Shown: in pieces, positions 46,176-57,879 of the stretch
Numbering within the stretch: position 1 is the first letter of the stretch
Layout of the letters: every line of letters begins with the position of its first letter
Source of the DNA: Metaphire vulgaris
Taxonomy: Eukaryota; Annelida; Clitellata; Crassiclitellata; Megascolecidae
DNA length: 64,000 nt
Reading direction: 5' to 3'
NCBI GenBank assembly: GCA_018105865.1
Contig: CM030835.1
Coordinates: 1,674,316-1,738,315, forward strand
The notes under the pieces: generated by a model
Told to the model about the DNA's origin: nothing
What the model saw: the letters and a program-made list of their open reading frames with translations, nothing else
Database searches by the model: none
Position numbers and translations under genes: made by a program

Positions 46176-46359
46176 CCCTAGTTTCCATAAGTTTTATGCA
46201 TTCCACAAAAATTGAAACATTTAATTCTCTAACCTTGTTTACTTGCGTACAATTTCGTAAAGTGCGAGAATTTTAAAAATCAGACCACGTGGACTCTTCG
46301 TTTCAAAACAACTGACCATAGATCTCTAAACATATTCGGAATCCTTGCAAAGTAAAATC

Positions 46360-46445
46360 TCGTCGATTTCTATAGCGTGATTAGTAGTACAACGGTAGCT
46401 GCTTATTCTTAAGCGATTAGCATTTCTTAAAATAGTTATGGAAGG
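46360..46445 (+). repeat. Second copy of the AAAATCTCGTGGATTTCTA repeat
   Basis: AAAATCTCGTCGATTTCTAT, GTAGCTGCTTATTC and TTAAAATAGTTATGG follow in the same order as in 5525-5640. Confidence 0.55.
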
Positions 46446-46584
46446 GTGAATGATCAGCCAGGTGTATGAGTGATGCTACGTTGTTATAGCCATGGAGGAA
46501 GTCATTTAAGAAAAAGAGCGATTTGACCTTAGATCTGAACACATGAGGAGATAATGACGAATTATGGGAATTTGTTTGACAGTC

Positions 46585-46669
46585 AATATGTAACTAGCGT
46601 CATCAAAGACAGAATTGCCCAGCATAATATGCTGGGCAATTCTGTCTTTGATGACGCTAGTTACATATT
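46585..46669. repeat. Perfect palindrome: two 41-bp arms, 3-bp loop
   Basis: Left arm 46585-46625 (starts AATATGTAACTAGCGTCATC) and right arm 46629-46669 are exact reverse complements, separated by AAT. It is followed by a piece of the 19818-20190 repeat family. It can form a long hairpin or cruciform and encodes nothing evident. Confidence 0.97.
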
Positions 46670-46845
46670 ATGCATGTCCTTTGTAGTAGTAGTAGTCCAT
46701 GCTTTACGGCAGTGCTCCGTTTTATCTTAACAGTGCCTGGGCCTCATACTATCCTAAACGACTTTCAATCTGAATAATTCAGTGAAAGCAAGCTAGCCTA
46801 CCCAAATATTAAACTCTAAATCCGCCTGTGGCTATACCGTTTAGA

Positions 46846-47319
46846 CTTTAGAACTAAGCAGAAAACGTTGTTCTGTCTGTCCTACTCTATGCGGCCGAGA
46901 CCTGGACCTTACTCGCCTCAGATCTAAGTAAGCTGGAAGCCTTCCATATGAGGTGCCAACGTCAGATCCTCGGAGTACACTGGTATGACTTCATTACCAA
47001 CGCGGAGATATCCTCACGGACTGGATTACCATCACTCAAGGAATTGATAAGTAGGCGCCGCCTTGCAATTTTTGGACATGCAGCCCGCCTCGAAGAGACA
47101 GTTCCTGTTCATCAAGCCCTCCGCTGCCACGTTGACCTATCCATCGGTCGTCCACCTGACCGATCATGGAAGCGCTGTCCTGGTCGTCCCAGGAAAAGAT
47201 GGATCGACCACATCCGTTCCCAGATCAGCGAGATTCCATCTACTCTCTGGAGTCGTGCCATCCGGCGGGGTCATGGTCAAGGGGTGATGCAACGACCCCC
47301 GCCGGCTACGCGCTTCTGA
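46846..47319 (+). mobile_element. Non-LTR retrotransposon ORF2 C-terminal fragment
   Basis: Open frame from about 46858 reads AAETWTLLASDLSKLEAFHM, RCQRQILGVHW, SRRRLAIFGHAARL and CPGRPRKRWIDHI. These are the (A/G)ETW, F..RCLR.ILG.., R...GH..R and GRP..W.D motifs downstream of the reverse-transcriptase domain in common invertebrate LINEs. The RT core itself is absent (5' truncation). It ends with a stop after ATRF. Confidence 0.85.
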
Positions 47320-48194
47320 TGATGAGAAAACGTTAAAATCAACAACAATGTTCAAGACATTTGCTGAAAAAACAACCAATAACTGAAACAATATCAAGAT
47401 TCGTTAATTACAGCCATAAACCATTGCTAAAAAAGGCGGCGAGATCAAAAAGGAAATGAAGGAAGCAGTGAAAAATCAAAATTCAACAATGTCTCAGTAA
47501 TAATAATAATAATAATAATAATAAAAATCATCATTATAAATAGTTAGCAGCAGCAGCAGCACCATCATTTGTGATCACCATTCCACATTCTGTTGTTGTC
47601 AATCCGATAGGTGATGGCGACCCAGTTACAATATAGTATTTTTGAGCATTGTTGATCAGCAGTACGAGTGCTAACTATCCCAATGACAGTATAGCAGCAA
47701 AATACATACTGAGGAATTCATGTAAATGGTGTGTGGTCAAGCAAGCAAGGGTCCTGATCTTCAAATAAATTGTCGAAAACACATATTCAAACTTTTTAAA
47801 TAATGTCACGTGTGGTGTGGACTCGTCGTTATAAGCTCGTGGTCATAAACTGCTCTCGAATGGTGGTTGCTATGTGTGGCCACGATTGATACCGCGATCT
47901 CTGAATACAACAATGAAAGACTGTCTATTCTAGTAACTTTCAAGATGCATGCATCTGGGGGGCGAATGGGATAAATGGATTTACACAAGAACGGGCAAAG
48001 CAACAACAACCTTTGGCTTTAAACCTTATTATTTAAGTGAAAAAGGTTTTTCCAGGCAGCCATTTCCATCCGGAAAGTGTCTAACATTTGTCTGTTTTTT
48101 TGGCGAAAAGCAGCTATTGCGTTGCTGTTCATTGGTGGACAGGAAACACACTAAGACAAGCGCATACGAACTGCGTCCCGCCATCCTGCCACCG
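47320..48194. other. Gene-free stretch
   Basis: Contains a short (AAT)n tract at 47500-47523, AGCAGCAGCAGC at 47548, and an unrecognised remainder. It is also the 3' flank of the minus-strand TM2D1 exons. Confidence 0.55.
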
Positions 48195-48834
48195 CTACGT
48201 TTCGGGTGGCAGGACGTACGTTAGATTGTCGCTGTCGATCCGGAACAACCCAGGTCCATAGCGGTCGACGATGTAGTCAGAACCATCAGCCGGTCGAACA
48301 ACCTGAGAATGGCCAAAAAGAAATTCTATAGACATTGCAACTTTGTTATGAAGAAAAACTAAAACAATACAAACAAACCCTTTTCTGTTTACAGTATTTC
48401 CAATCCTCAGTAATTAATTAATATCAGCACGTCGAATACATGTAAGTACAAGTCATGTCTAATATCATACAATCTGAATAGTCAATAACATAACGTGTGA
48501 CAATAATAATATTTGACTGTTTCAATATTGAACACTGCAAATATCATCAAATGTCTTGTGTATGGCTGTGGCATGGATAATATCTTCGAAAGCCACACCT
48601 GAATAGCGATCAATAAGATGTCGGCAAGAGTCCAAATCAACATGAATCCAAAGGTGCAGAATTTCAACATACCTGAGAAAGACAGATTACAACAGGACAA
48701 AACATATAACCATATCCAACATAATCCAGTCCATTACCATGAATTATTACCTCAGATATCCTGTTATAACCAATTCCATATATAGACATATGGGACCTAG
48801 GTTGTTTACCACCAAAACCACCACCCCACCACCA

Positions 48835-48875
<41 letters not shown>

Positions 48876-48918
48876 GTCCAGCACACAATTTGTTAAATTC
48901 TCAAGTTTCTTATGTGTT

Positions 48919-49010
<92 letters not shown>

Positions 49011-49455
49011 AACAATAATAGCTGCTAATGCACTATTTCGAGTGAACTCAAAGACTTTTTCGAGTGTCAGAGGTTGCAACACAGTGGCTAGGGTCAGATT
49101 CGAACCTGTTATCCTTCTGTTGCATGGCATGAATCCTACCACTACTCCAATGCACTAACTACCCCCTCCTCCCGTTTGCACGACAGATGTTAATCATACG
49201 CAAATAATTTACGATAATGAAATGAAGAAATGTCAGCCAAAAAGATTCTTTTAGGCAGTTTTCCGGTCTATCCACCAAGACCCAAGCTCTGAGGCATCCA
49301 TAAGACAGAGCCATGAACAAGTTCTTGTTGTTCTACTTTGATTTCAATATCCAAGCGACTCACCAAGTGCCGGAAAACCGAGATAGAAACGGTCGATCCC
49401 GAGCCATCCAAGAAAGATCGAAAGCAGCAAAGCCACACTGAATTTCTTACCATTT
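48195..49455 (-). CDS. TM2D1: TM2 domain-containing protein 1-like, 3' exons only
   Basis: TM2D proteins are small two-pass membrane proteins; TM2D1 binds amyloid-beta in mammals. Three in-phase minus-strand exons: 49455-49364 (FSVALLLSIFLGWLGIDRFY, TM1 with the DRF turn), 48672-48599 (GMLKFCTFGFMLIWTLADIL, TM2) and 48302-48195 (VVRPADGSDYIVDRYGPGLF, ending ...LPPET then TAG). The SDGS.YI.D.YG tail points to TM2D1 rather than TM2D2/3. Odd: the signal-peptide and Cys-rich N-terminal exons should lie to the right of 49455, but PRIM2's last exon begins only 300 bp away and I found no such exon there or beyond PRIM2. Either the gene is truncated or the order is rearranged. The coding parts seen are intact. 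Confidence 0.85.
48838..48874. repeat. (ATT)n microsatellite
   Basis: About twelve ATT units in an intron of the TM2D1-like gene. Confidence 0.95.
48918..49011. repeat. (ATC)n microsatellite
   Basis: About 31 perfect ATC units in an intron of the TM2D1-like gene; produces a poly-Met frame on the minus strand that is not a gene. Confidence 0.95.
49080..49165 (-). repeat. tRNA-derived SINE head
   Basis: On the minus strand GTAGTTAGTGCATTGGAGTA is followed by AACAGGTTCGAATCTGACCC, with a good B box (GGTTCGAATCT). The sequence continues to the left into CACTGTGTTGCAACCTCTGA and then a trinucleotide tract, as SINE tails do. A functional tRNA is unlikely. Confidence 0.6.
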
Positions 49456-50074
49456 CTGCAAAAAAGATAATAATTCATGCTGTACAAGAAAACGCAACGT
49501 CCATGCAAATTTGACCCCAGAAATTTATGGGATTTTGCAAGTAAATACCAGTTATGGTCATTAAGAATTATGAAGAATGAAAATGGCCACAGAAATGTTC
49601 AAACTATCTTCCTTCCACTACCCAAGCCAGACAAAATTACATGTAGTTAAGCAAAGCAGCAAAAGTCACAAAAGAATGAATCCACATCAGTACAATGAAC
49701 TTAATAAATGTAATTAATCAAGGTGCAAACAATAGCAGCATCAGATTATTGTCTTATTTGAACTCCTCAATGTCCATTTCATCCCAACAGCTTGGATCAA
49801 CAAGGTCCACACCATCAACTGCAGAGGCAAAATCGTTGCCTCAGTGCGTCGTTGACTGGGCCGTCTTTTTGCCGACAGGTACGAGAGTTATTCCGCAGCT
49901 TTCTGTTGGCGCCGATGCAACACCTGGCCACAACAACCACAAATACTTTTAAGCAAAATTTTATATAAAAATTAACACTAAACCTGTTAGCATAAAAAAT
50001 TGTTTCTTATACATTTGCTAAAGTGCCTTTGACTTAAGCCTTTGCCACGTCCACTACATTATAAAAATTGACCT

Positions 50075-50178
50075 TTCTGACTTAACCTGGCTCTTATTGA
50101 GGTTGGATTTGATGTACCATCAGATGATGCCCTGGGCATTTTGATAGTGGTACCATATAGAAGTTTTTTGATTGTTTC
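50075..50178 (+). repeat. Retroelement-like 3' tail, third copy
   Basis: TTAACCTGGCTCTTATTGAG and GCCCTGGGCATTTTGATAGT match the tails at 1256-1395 and 20800-20985. An (AAT)n tract at 50179-50240 follows directly. Inside a PRIM2 intron. Confidence 0.55.
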
Positions 50179-50237
<59 letters not shown>

Positions 50238-50240
50238 TAA
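50179..50240. repeat. (AAT)n microsatellite
   Basis: About twenty AAT units following a retroelement-like tail in a PRIM2 intron. Confidence 0.95.
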
Positions 50241-51414
50241 TTTGAACATAAAACAACTGTGTTGGTAGTCAAGTCATAAAATGATTAAGTTTATATCTTA
50301 TTAAGATAAAAAAATAGTCATTTAACATGGTCTGTGAAGATCTATGATTCAAGCAATCATAAATCATACAGCTAAACCACCTTTGAATTTTGTAGTGGGT
50401 TATAAAACCGCAGTTGGTTCAATGTGTTACCTCCGGTTGGTTTAAGGCCTTCGATTACTCGTTGACTGTCCTCGAAATACTGATTTGGATGCTGGGGAAC
50501 AAACTTAACGTCCACATTATTGCGAATCTCGAAGTGTCGTCCACACGCCAACTGGTAATGCCCCTGTTTCACCGAGTCGACAATCTGCAACAACAGAATT
50601 ACTCATTCAAGACACGCTTTAAGGCTGCTGCTTCAAGGCCACAGAGACCAACTAAAACGTCTATGTTGCTATCACTCATTAGTGAAGGAATAAGACTTTC
50701 TTGGCTACTATTAAAGAGGAGCATTTGCCTCGTTTATTCCGTCATTTGGAAGTCGAAATGACTGCAAGCGCTGTCGTAGAAAATCCACTCCAAAATGACG
50801 AAATGGACAACCTACGAAACAAAAACATCATAAAAAGTCAGAGTGTGAAATAATTCTATGGCAGTCACGTCACAGGAACGACGATGCAATCTTAGATTTA
50901 CACAGAGCTCCAATTCCATAGATATCCTCACACAAGACCTTCAAATTCATTTTTCTTGTGACATGAAATCATAAAACGGGGTCAAATAAGTAAGTAGAAA
51001 ATAAGTAGTGTAAGTAGATTTTAAACAAACCATACCGTGAAAATCTCCAGCGGCTGGGGGATTTGCGGTGATTATCCTGATGCAGCTGAGAGGAGCGTAA
51101 TCCGCTCTTTTGCCTTCTTTTCCATAGCTGTGTCATATATTGTAGGCATACTGCTTGTCAAACTGTAACACAGTACAATTTGTCCAATGAAACATAAAAC
51201 GCCCAAAGTAATAAAACACCTTGTAACAGCTACAAGAAACATTAACCACTTAATTATCTTCAATGCTTATCTTCATTAGTGCCTGGTAGCCATAAGGTCT
51301 ACTGTATTGTAAAAAATATGAATTAGAATTAATTATATTCTCTCATTTTAAACAACCAATTATTATTATTATTATTTCTAGATGATTTATTAAACGCTAT
51401 AACATAGCTAGTGC

Positions 51415-51790
51415 TAAAATCAAGAGCGATTTACAGATGTTCATAAGATGCGCGAAATAAGTGCGTCTTGAGGGCAGTCGCAAACGCCTCGGGGGATGTG
51501 ATGGATGTCACTGAGGCGGGAAGAGCATTCCAGAGAAGAGGGTTGCCGCGTGTCACGGATCTTTCCCCCAGCATCACCGTCCTGGACGGAGGAGGGACAT
51601 AAAGGCGAATTCGCTTGTTTGATCGCAGCTGCTTACGACAGTCAGTCGGCATCGGCCGCTGTATGAGCGCAGAAATGTACTCCGGGCAGAGAGGGTCGTG
51701 CAGTGCTCGGAATGTGACCAACCTGGATAGCACTAGTGCCCGGACTACGTGGATCAATTCATAGTCATCATTGTCTGTACACACACAAAT
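51415..51790 (-). mobile_element. Non-LTR retrotransposon ORF2 3' tail, copy 2
   Basis: The minus-strand frame reads FRALHDPLCPEYISALI, LGERSVTRGNPLLWNALPAS and FATALKTHLFRA. It is the same family as 45336-45710 and is inserted in the PRIM2 intron between exons 52079 and 51162, in the same orientation as PRIM2. Confidence 0.8.
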
Positions 51791-53555
51791 TTACTTCCGA
51801 GCACCTTCCTTCACTGCATATATCCGATTTAGGCTGTATAAATTTTACCATTTTAAAATACACTAATTAGCAATGTGTAATAATGTACTCCAGAAAAAAC
51901 CATACACTCATTACTGAAAAATGAAAATTTTATCTTAGCAATCTTGCAATATTTTCAAATCCCATCTACAACTAACATAAAACTCACTTGCGAATCCAAA
52001 ATACATTTGGGACGATGATGACGTGAAATTTTTATGAAAAACAAACGCGGCTGATATTATTATTATTAATAGCACAACCTTATCTCCGTCCATAATTCGC
52101 GTGAATTCCATTCTCCAGAACTTCAAAGCCTCTTCCAGTGAAAGCCCGATGCCTTTGAGGAATAGTCCGTACTGCTGTCGGCCCCAGTGCTTCAGGTGGT
52201 GGTACTGACGCAAATTCTGATGCAGATTTTGCATGCACAGCGGATACGAGTCTTTTGACAACTGAAACACGAGATACACGCACACCGTAGAACCGATATC
52301 AATCACGAGTCTATCTAAAACTATGAAACTCATCTTGCTAAAGCTCTGAGAAATCCTGCTATGCATCAGAATAGGCAAAACAGCTAACAGAAGTATCTTA
52401 TTATTAGAAGCATTAATATTATGATGTTATGAATATAGAAACAGCCTCTTGCACAGAATTCCTTGCAATAAAAGTCCCACACTAGAGCTTAAAAGCTGAT
52501 AATAGCAATAGACGGACTGAAGATAGTTTCAGTACATTTTCTTCGAATATTAAAATTGCACAAAACCTAAGACAGAAGAAAACATCTTAATGCAAGATGA
52601 GCAAACCAACCATACCTGGTCGAGCATATTGGCCGTAACATTTCCAGCAGCCGACTTTCTGTTACTGAAATCTTGTCCGAGATACCGTTGGGTTAAATCG
52701 GACAGCATTGGCAACAAGCGTCCTTCTTCCACCAACTGAGGAAGGCTTCGAGACATCAACTTAAAATTCACGAACAATACGAAACTATAGAAATGGGACC
52801 TCATCAATGAACTTCAAGTCAACACCATGCCTTGACAGTCCAAACTAGGCACAACATAATTACGTGACATACATAGCACAACTTAATTACATGACACAGC
52901 ATACATATTTGTACGACATAATGAACAGAATAGCAAAAGTCATACAGAGCTACATTCATAGCCGGTCATTCACGACAGACATCACTCAGTTCTTGAAGAA
53001 GAAAACAGATGTGGAAATCAGAAGTAAATTATGGATATTTGTCTAGTTAAATTACTTGAATCAAGTGACATATATAAATCTGCCAATCTCGAGACTGATG
53101 ATCATGATCAAAATTTTCCCTTGACCAACGGCTTGTTTCTTACCACAAGATCTCGTGAAAGTCTCGAGCGAAATGCGCTGACGACGGCGACGACGACCAG
53201 CTCCCTCCGACTCGAGCACAAACGCAAATCCCTTCTCCAGATAAACTTTTGTCCCGCGAACCAATTCCAAAACCTCTGTGAAATGAACCTGAAATATAAA
53301 TAAAATAATTGAATGATTTCGTTAATGTCATATCACAGAAAATAAATCATATTCTGTTCCCAAATCATAATTCCATTAACCACTTTACCGGCCATTTATT
53401 TGCACCGTTATGTAATATGGATGCACATATGAGTTATGGCTGGTAAAGGGGCTAAATAAATCGGTAAATTTAAGACGAAACACGTCAAAATTCTACAACA
53501 CTGATCCAAAAAGTCAAAAGCATTCACAGTTAGGTCAGCAGCTGCAGTAATAATC

Positions 53556-53608
<53 letters not shown>

Positions 53609-53609
53609 G
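53556..53609. repeat. (AAT)n microsatellite
   Basis: About 18 AAT units in a PRIM2 intron, followed by another copy of the AGAGTGGTTCATAAGGG...GAGAACAAC repeat also seen at 17098. Confidence 0.95.
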
Positions 53610-53705
53610 GTCTAGAGTGGTTCATAAGGGTCTGCCCTGTGTGAGAACAACTACAAACCTTGATAGCCCCAATATGCTATTAGTTCTTACTGACTATTAT
53701 AATTT

Positions 53706-53833
<128 letters not shown>

Positions 53834-54178
53834 GAGTGCAGTGACTATTCACTGCACTGAATTTACTGCCTTTGAAGTGATGAATAGATACAATAAACTG
53901 ATTAAGATATTCTAGAAAGTGAAATTGCAATCTCATGTTTGGTCAGAATCCAAAAAAACACTTGCTTTGCTAATCGATGATGGAAAGACATTCATGTTTA
54001 CAACATTTGTTAAGCACAATTCAGAACCATACCTTGTAGTATTCCGATTTGTCTACCCCTTCCTCAGTCGTGCCGTATCGTGAATTCTTTAATTCGTTAA
54101 TCACCTTGACCTTGTCATCACTGGAAATCTGAAACGATATAAGTGAACAGTGAAGATTAATTGGAGAGTTAGACAACA

Positions 54179-54395
54179 CGGGCGCCCACAGAAATTTTTC
54201 CAGGCGGGGCAAAACATAATGGTTGTGGCTATGCCACATAAATGTTTCCAAGAGAGGGCAAAACACATCTTAACACAATGGTCATGGTTAAAATTTTAGC
54301 AAGGTTTACAAATTTCAATGGGAAATATTGGCATTTTTATTTTCCAGGAGGGGGCAAGTGCCCCCTCTTGCCCCAATGTGCGGGCGCCCATGTCA
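54179..54395. mobile_element. Probable MITE with GGGCGCCCAC / GCGGGCGCCC ends
   Basis: The left end CACGGGCGCCCACAGAAATT and right end CAATGTGCGGGCGCCCATGT are inverted relative to each other, with inner GGCGGGGCAAAAC and GGGGGCAAGTGCCCC blocks. No coding capacity; no clear duplication. Lies in the PRIM2 intron 54129-54450. Confidence 0.55.
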
Positions 54396-55930
54396 GACGC
54401 TGCAATAACTGCTCTGGTTTCAAAACATTCAGTGAAACTGTGCAACTTACCGGGTTGTAATGCAAGTTATGGAGCTCTAGGAATGCCTTGATTCCTTCTT
54501 TACTCAAAAGCTGAAAACGGAATCGGAAAAGCTCGATTTCCTGAGAAATAAACCAGCGGCGAAGATCCTCTCTAATGGAAATAAAATCAGAATCAACTTC
54601 AATCAAGACTGACACAAAGATGGCGTCTTGTCGACAAGCTTCTTGGATAAATCTTGTTTTAAAGCAAATTCTCAAAATACCAAGCAATTATCAAAATTTA
54701 GTATTAAAACCTATTCAACATCTCTTTTAGCTGACTTTGTAAAGCACACTTGAGTTTAGCCCTCGCCATGTTTACCGCGCTATATGAAATTCACATGATT
54801 GATTGATTGATTGAATTACCAAGCCAAGCAATCACCAAATCGTAGAGCAAGGCTGTATTTCAAAAAGAAAATTTGCTTACAATAATTAATGTGTGCCTTA
54901 AGCATAGATATCAGAAAAGATGCTAATTTCACTCAGAAGGTGAAATGCATTAGGCTGAATATGTTTCTACATTGTTTCTTATGATTTAAATCATCCAAGG
55001 AATTCAATAAATCTGTAATCTTCTCTGTAAAATATGATGCAACCACTAGAGATTTTTAGCGTTACTTACGTTTTGCAGTAGGCAAGTCTGAGAATGAAAT
55101 GAGAAATGTGATCTCTGTCGCTTAATGGAAAATCATTAATTCATGTTTTTCAAATGATATTTTTTTGCTTTGCCTGATTCTTTTTGTTCTTCACATCAGT
55201 CTTTTCGTTCATAGCTTTTTTTAATTCAGCTCTTCATTTTCAAAATGATCATTTATCTAAGAAAATTTTTGGCAAAAAGTGATCTAATTCAAATCACTGA
55301 ATCACAAATATACCAAGTCTTCAAACTTCACTAAAAATGTTAAAATAAGCATTTTGCAGTGACAAATCATTTTGCAGCTTGACTTCATTCAACTTTGACT
55401 ATACAGTGGATCCCACTTAATCGCATCAAAATGCATTTATTAATTGCATAACACTAATAATCACTGAATAACAACATAAAAACCCTAAAAATGTTAAAAA
55501 ACCAGTGTTTTGCAGCTTGACTTCATTCAACTTTGACTATACAATTAATTATCAGACTATTCGTGATAACATAAAAAGCCCAGTTAATCGCATAATTAAT
55601 TATCAAGGCTTGCACGGCACCTATGCAATTAAGAGGGTTTCACTGTATCAAGCATATTCTGGCATTCTGCATCTAGAGCCAATGCATCACAAATGCCAAC
55701 AACATAATATGCAGCTTAGAATGAAATCAGTCCTGACATTGCTTACCCTAGTTCTTGTCAGTCCTCTTAGGATTCCCTCTTTTCCCAATTTTCTCAGTTC
55801 TGCATCCAAGGCACTTCTGTAGTCGTTGCTACCTCTGGCATGGCGAATGCCAATAGCTTCTACTGTTCTCAGAACTAAAATTTCCAACGCATTGCATTTT
55901 AAATTTTGACATATTGATATCATGCTTCTG

Positions 55931-57192
55931 ACATACACCACACAGATCATTTTAATAGCACCAAGTTTGAGTTCTTAAGCTACTTACTTACTTCAAACTC
56001 GGGATCTGCTCCCATAATAAAGTCTCAAGTAAACTACAAGAAATCTCATATATTAGCTCTGATTTTTAAGGGGCCATTTCTGACGGGAAGCTTTCGAGGG
56101 TTGATCAGGCCCAGGGGCGGCGTCCCCACCCACCTCAGTTCTTCTCTACTTGCCCCTAAGTCTTTCTGAGGCCAGATCCTCGAATTCTTTCAGTGTTATG
56201 TTTTCCGTCGGCGGATGATTGTAGAACTGAAGAGGGTGACAATGTTCCACTGCATAAGCGCTGCCGTAGTTTCTCGGACGCACTCTTCCCCATTTTACTC
56301 CGCCCCCGCCAAAATCCATTTCAATAGTATTATTTATTGCTACTAATTAAAGAAATCAAGAAATACACAAAATATTACAAGGAACTAAAAATAGAAAATT
56401 CCGCCATCGACTGTGGTGCCGCTGGCAGTTTTAGAAATCCGTTGGTAATGGACCAAATCCAATCCGAATACAGTGGCGTAACCAGGGTTTCAGAACAGAG
56501 GCAGACCTTTTCAGAAAATGTCTCTGACTGGCCAAAAAGTCGTAAAGAAGTCTTTCGCACATTCACAGATTCTCTTCGATAATTTTGCCTACCCGCCCCG
56601 CCCAAATTTCTCAACCGCTTTTTAAAATCCCAAGACCGATACCATCCAGAATATGGGCTGCCACGGGCCCCCACTTCGTTGTTCAACCAACTGGAAGATA
56701 GCGAGCCAAGAATTTGACTGGTCATATAATTATTTTTTGGTCCTAGGAACCCGAAAGTCGTTTATGGTCCTGCCATGGATTTCACCTCACTCCCAGGGAC
56801 GTCATTGGGGGGGGGCAGGAGGGCATTTGCCTCCCCCCCGATTTTTAGGGGAAATTTTTTCCGCCAATGTTTGTGTTATTTAGTTTTTACATACCAATTG
56901 AACTTGAAGCAAAAAAAGGTTAGCAGCCCCTAGAGGAGTGCTTGATTTGATGTCAAGTAATCTGAAGTAAGTAATCGTAATAAATGACCTGACAAGCAAA
57001 AAAAGGTCGTCAACTCTTTTTTTCGCAAACTTGGTCAGGTTGAAAGTGTTTTGTCCCCCTGATACAGAGAAATGACGTATCTGTTTACTTCACTAACCCA
57101 TAACTAAGTAATGTATACACATTGATTTACATGTTGTTAATGTCATCAAGGAAAAAACTGTAACTGTAACTGAAACTGAAAAAACATAACTA
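55931..57192. other. Gene-free stretch upstream of PRIM2
   Basis: No N-terminal PRIM2 exon recognised. CAGTGGCGTAACCAGGGTTT at 56471 resembles one end of the hAT-type MITE family, with GACGTCATTGGGGGG near 56795 as a possible but poor partner. The rest is unstructured. Confidence 0.5.
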
Positions 57193-57524
57193 CTGGCAGA
57201 CGTGTGAATGGCATTCAGAATTTTGCCTGTGGTATTCTCTAATGCGTAACTTGGACATCTTAAAGGACATTTTTAAACTACAGAGAATGGTATTGGCAGA
57301 CGTGTGAATGGCTAGCACTTTTGACAGAGAAGTGAAGAGCACCTGCTAATCAAGTTTTTTCAAAAATTAGGCCACTTTCTCTTGTAGATCAAATGTGCTT
57401 GGCATTCAGAATTTTGCCTGTGGTATTCTCTAATGCGTAAATTGGACATTTTAAAGAACATTTTTAAACTACAGAGAATGGTATTGGCAGACGTGTGAAT
57501 GGCTAGCACTTTTGACAGAGAAGT
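57193..57524. repeat. 124-bp direct duplication, 191 bp apart
   Basis: GGCATTCAGAATTTTGCCTG through TTTTGACAGAGAAGT occurs at about 57210-57333 and 57401-57524 with three or four differences. The GGCAGACGTGTGAATGGC phrase appears a third time at 57194. Confidence 0.85.
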
Positions 57525-57535
57525 TTTATCCAGGC

Positions 57536-57675
57536 CTGTTAAAGGAGAGATTCCCCCAAAATTTCAAAATTCCCCAAAATCCCAGCACTGATTTTTTGCA
57601 TTAAACTGTGCCTCTTCCCCTCCAGCCAAAAGTTAATTTCCCCCAAAGGCCTGGAGTCTGGATAAAACACTGGCC
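57536..57675. mobile_element. Probable MITE piece (GGCCTGGAGTCTGGATAAAA ends)
   Basis: TTTTATCCAGGCCTGTT on the left and AAAGGCCTGGAGTCTGGATA on the right are inverted, around CCCCAAAAT-rich sequence. Related to the element at 9391-9580 and a scrap at 34500. Confidence 0.45.
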
Positions 57676-57879
57676 TGATAGCGCTGTAACATTTCCCAGC
57701 ACAAAACCTCCATAAATTAATTTTATAACTAATTTTTGATCTGGTCAGCTGCCTGGGTTCCATTTTGACTCTATATTCCATATTTATTTATTTATTTATT
57801 CTATATTCCATATATTCTATATTCCATATTTCACCCATACTAAAATCATTACATTGGCTTAAAATAACTGGAACGTATC

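Noticed and set aside
47941..48224. 91-codon plus-strand ORF opposite the TM2D1 last exon
   Set aside because: It overlaps a well-matched TM2D1 exon on the other strand and shows no domain.
2862..51135. Genetic-code reassignment (stop codons read as Gln)
   Set aside because: TAA and TAG could be Gln sites, but two PRIM2 lesions are TGA, genes here still end in TAA or TAG at expected C-termini, and frameshifts and lost ligands accompany the stops. Decay or assembly error is simpler.
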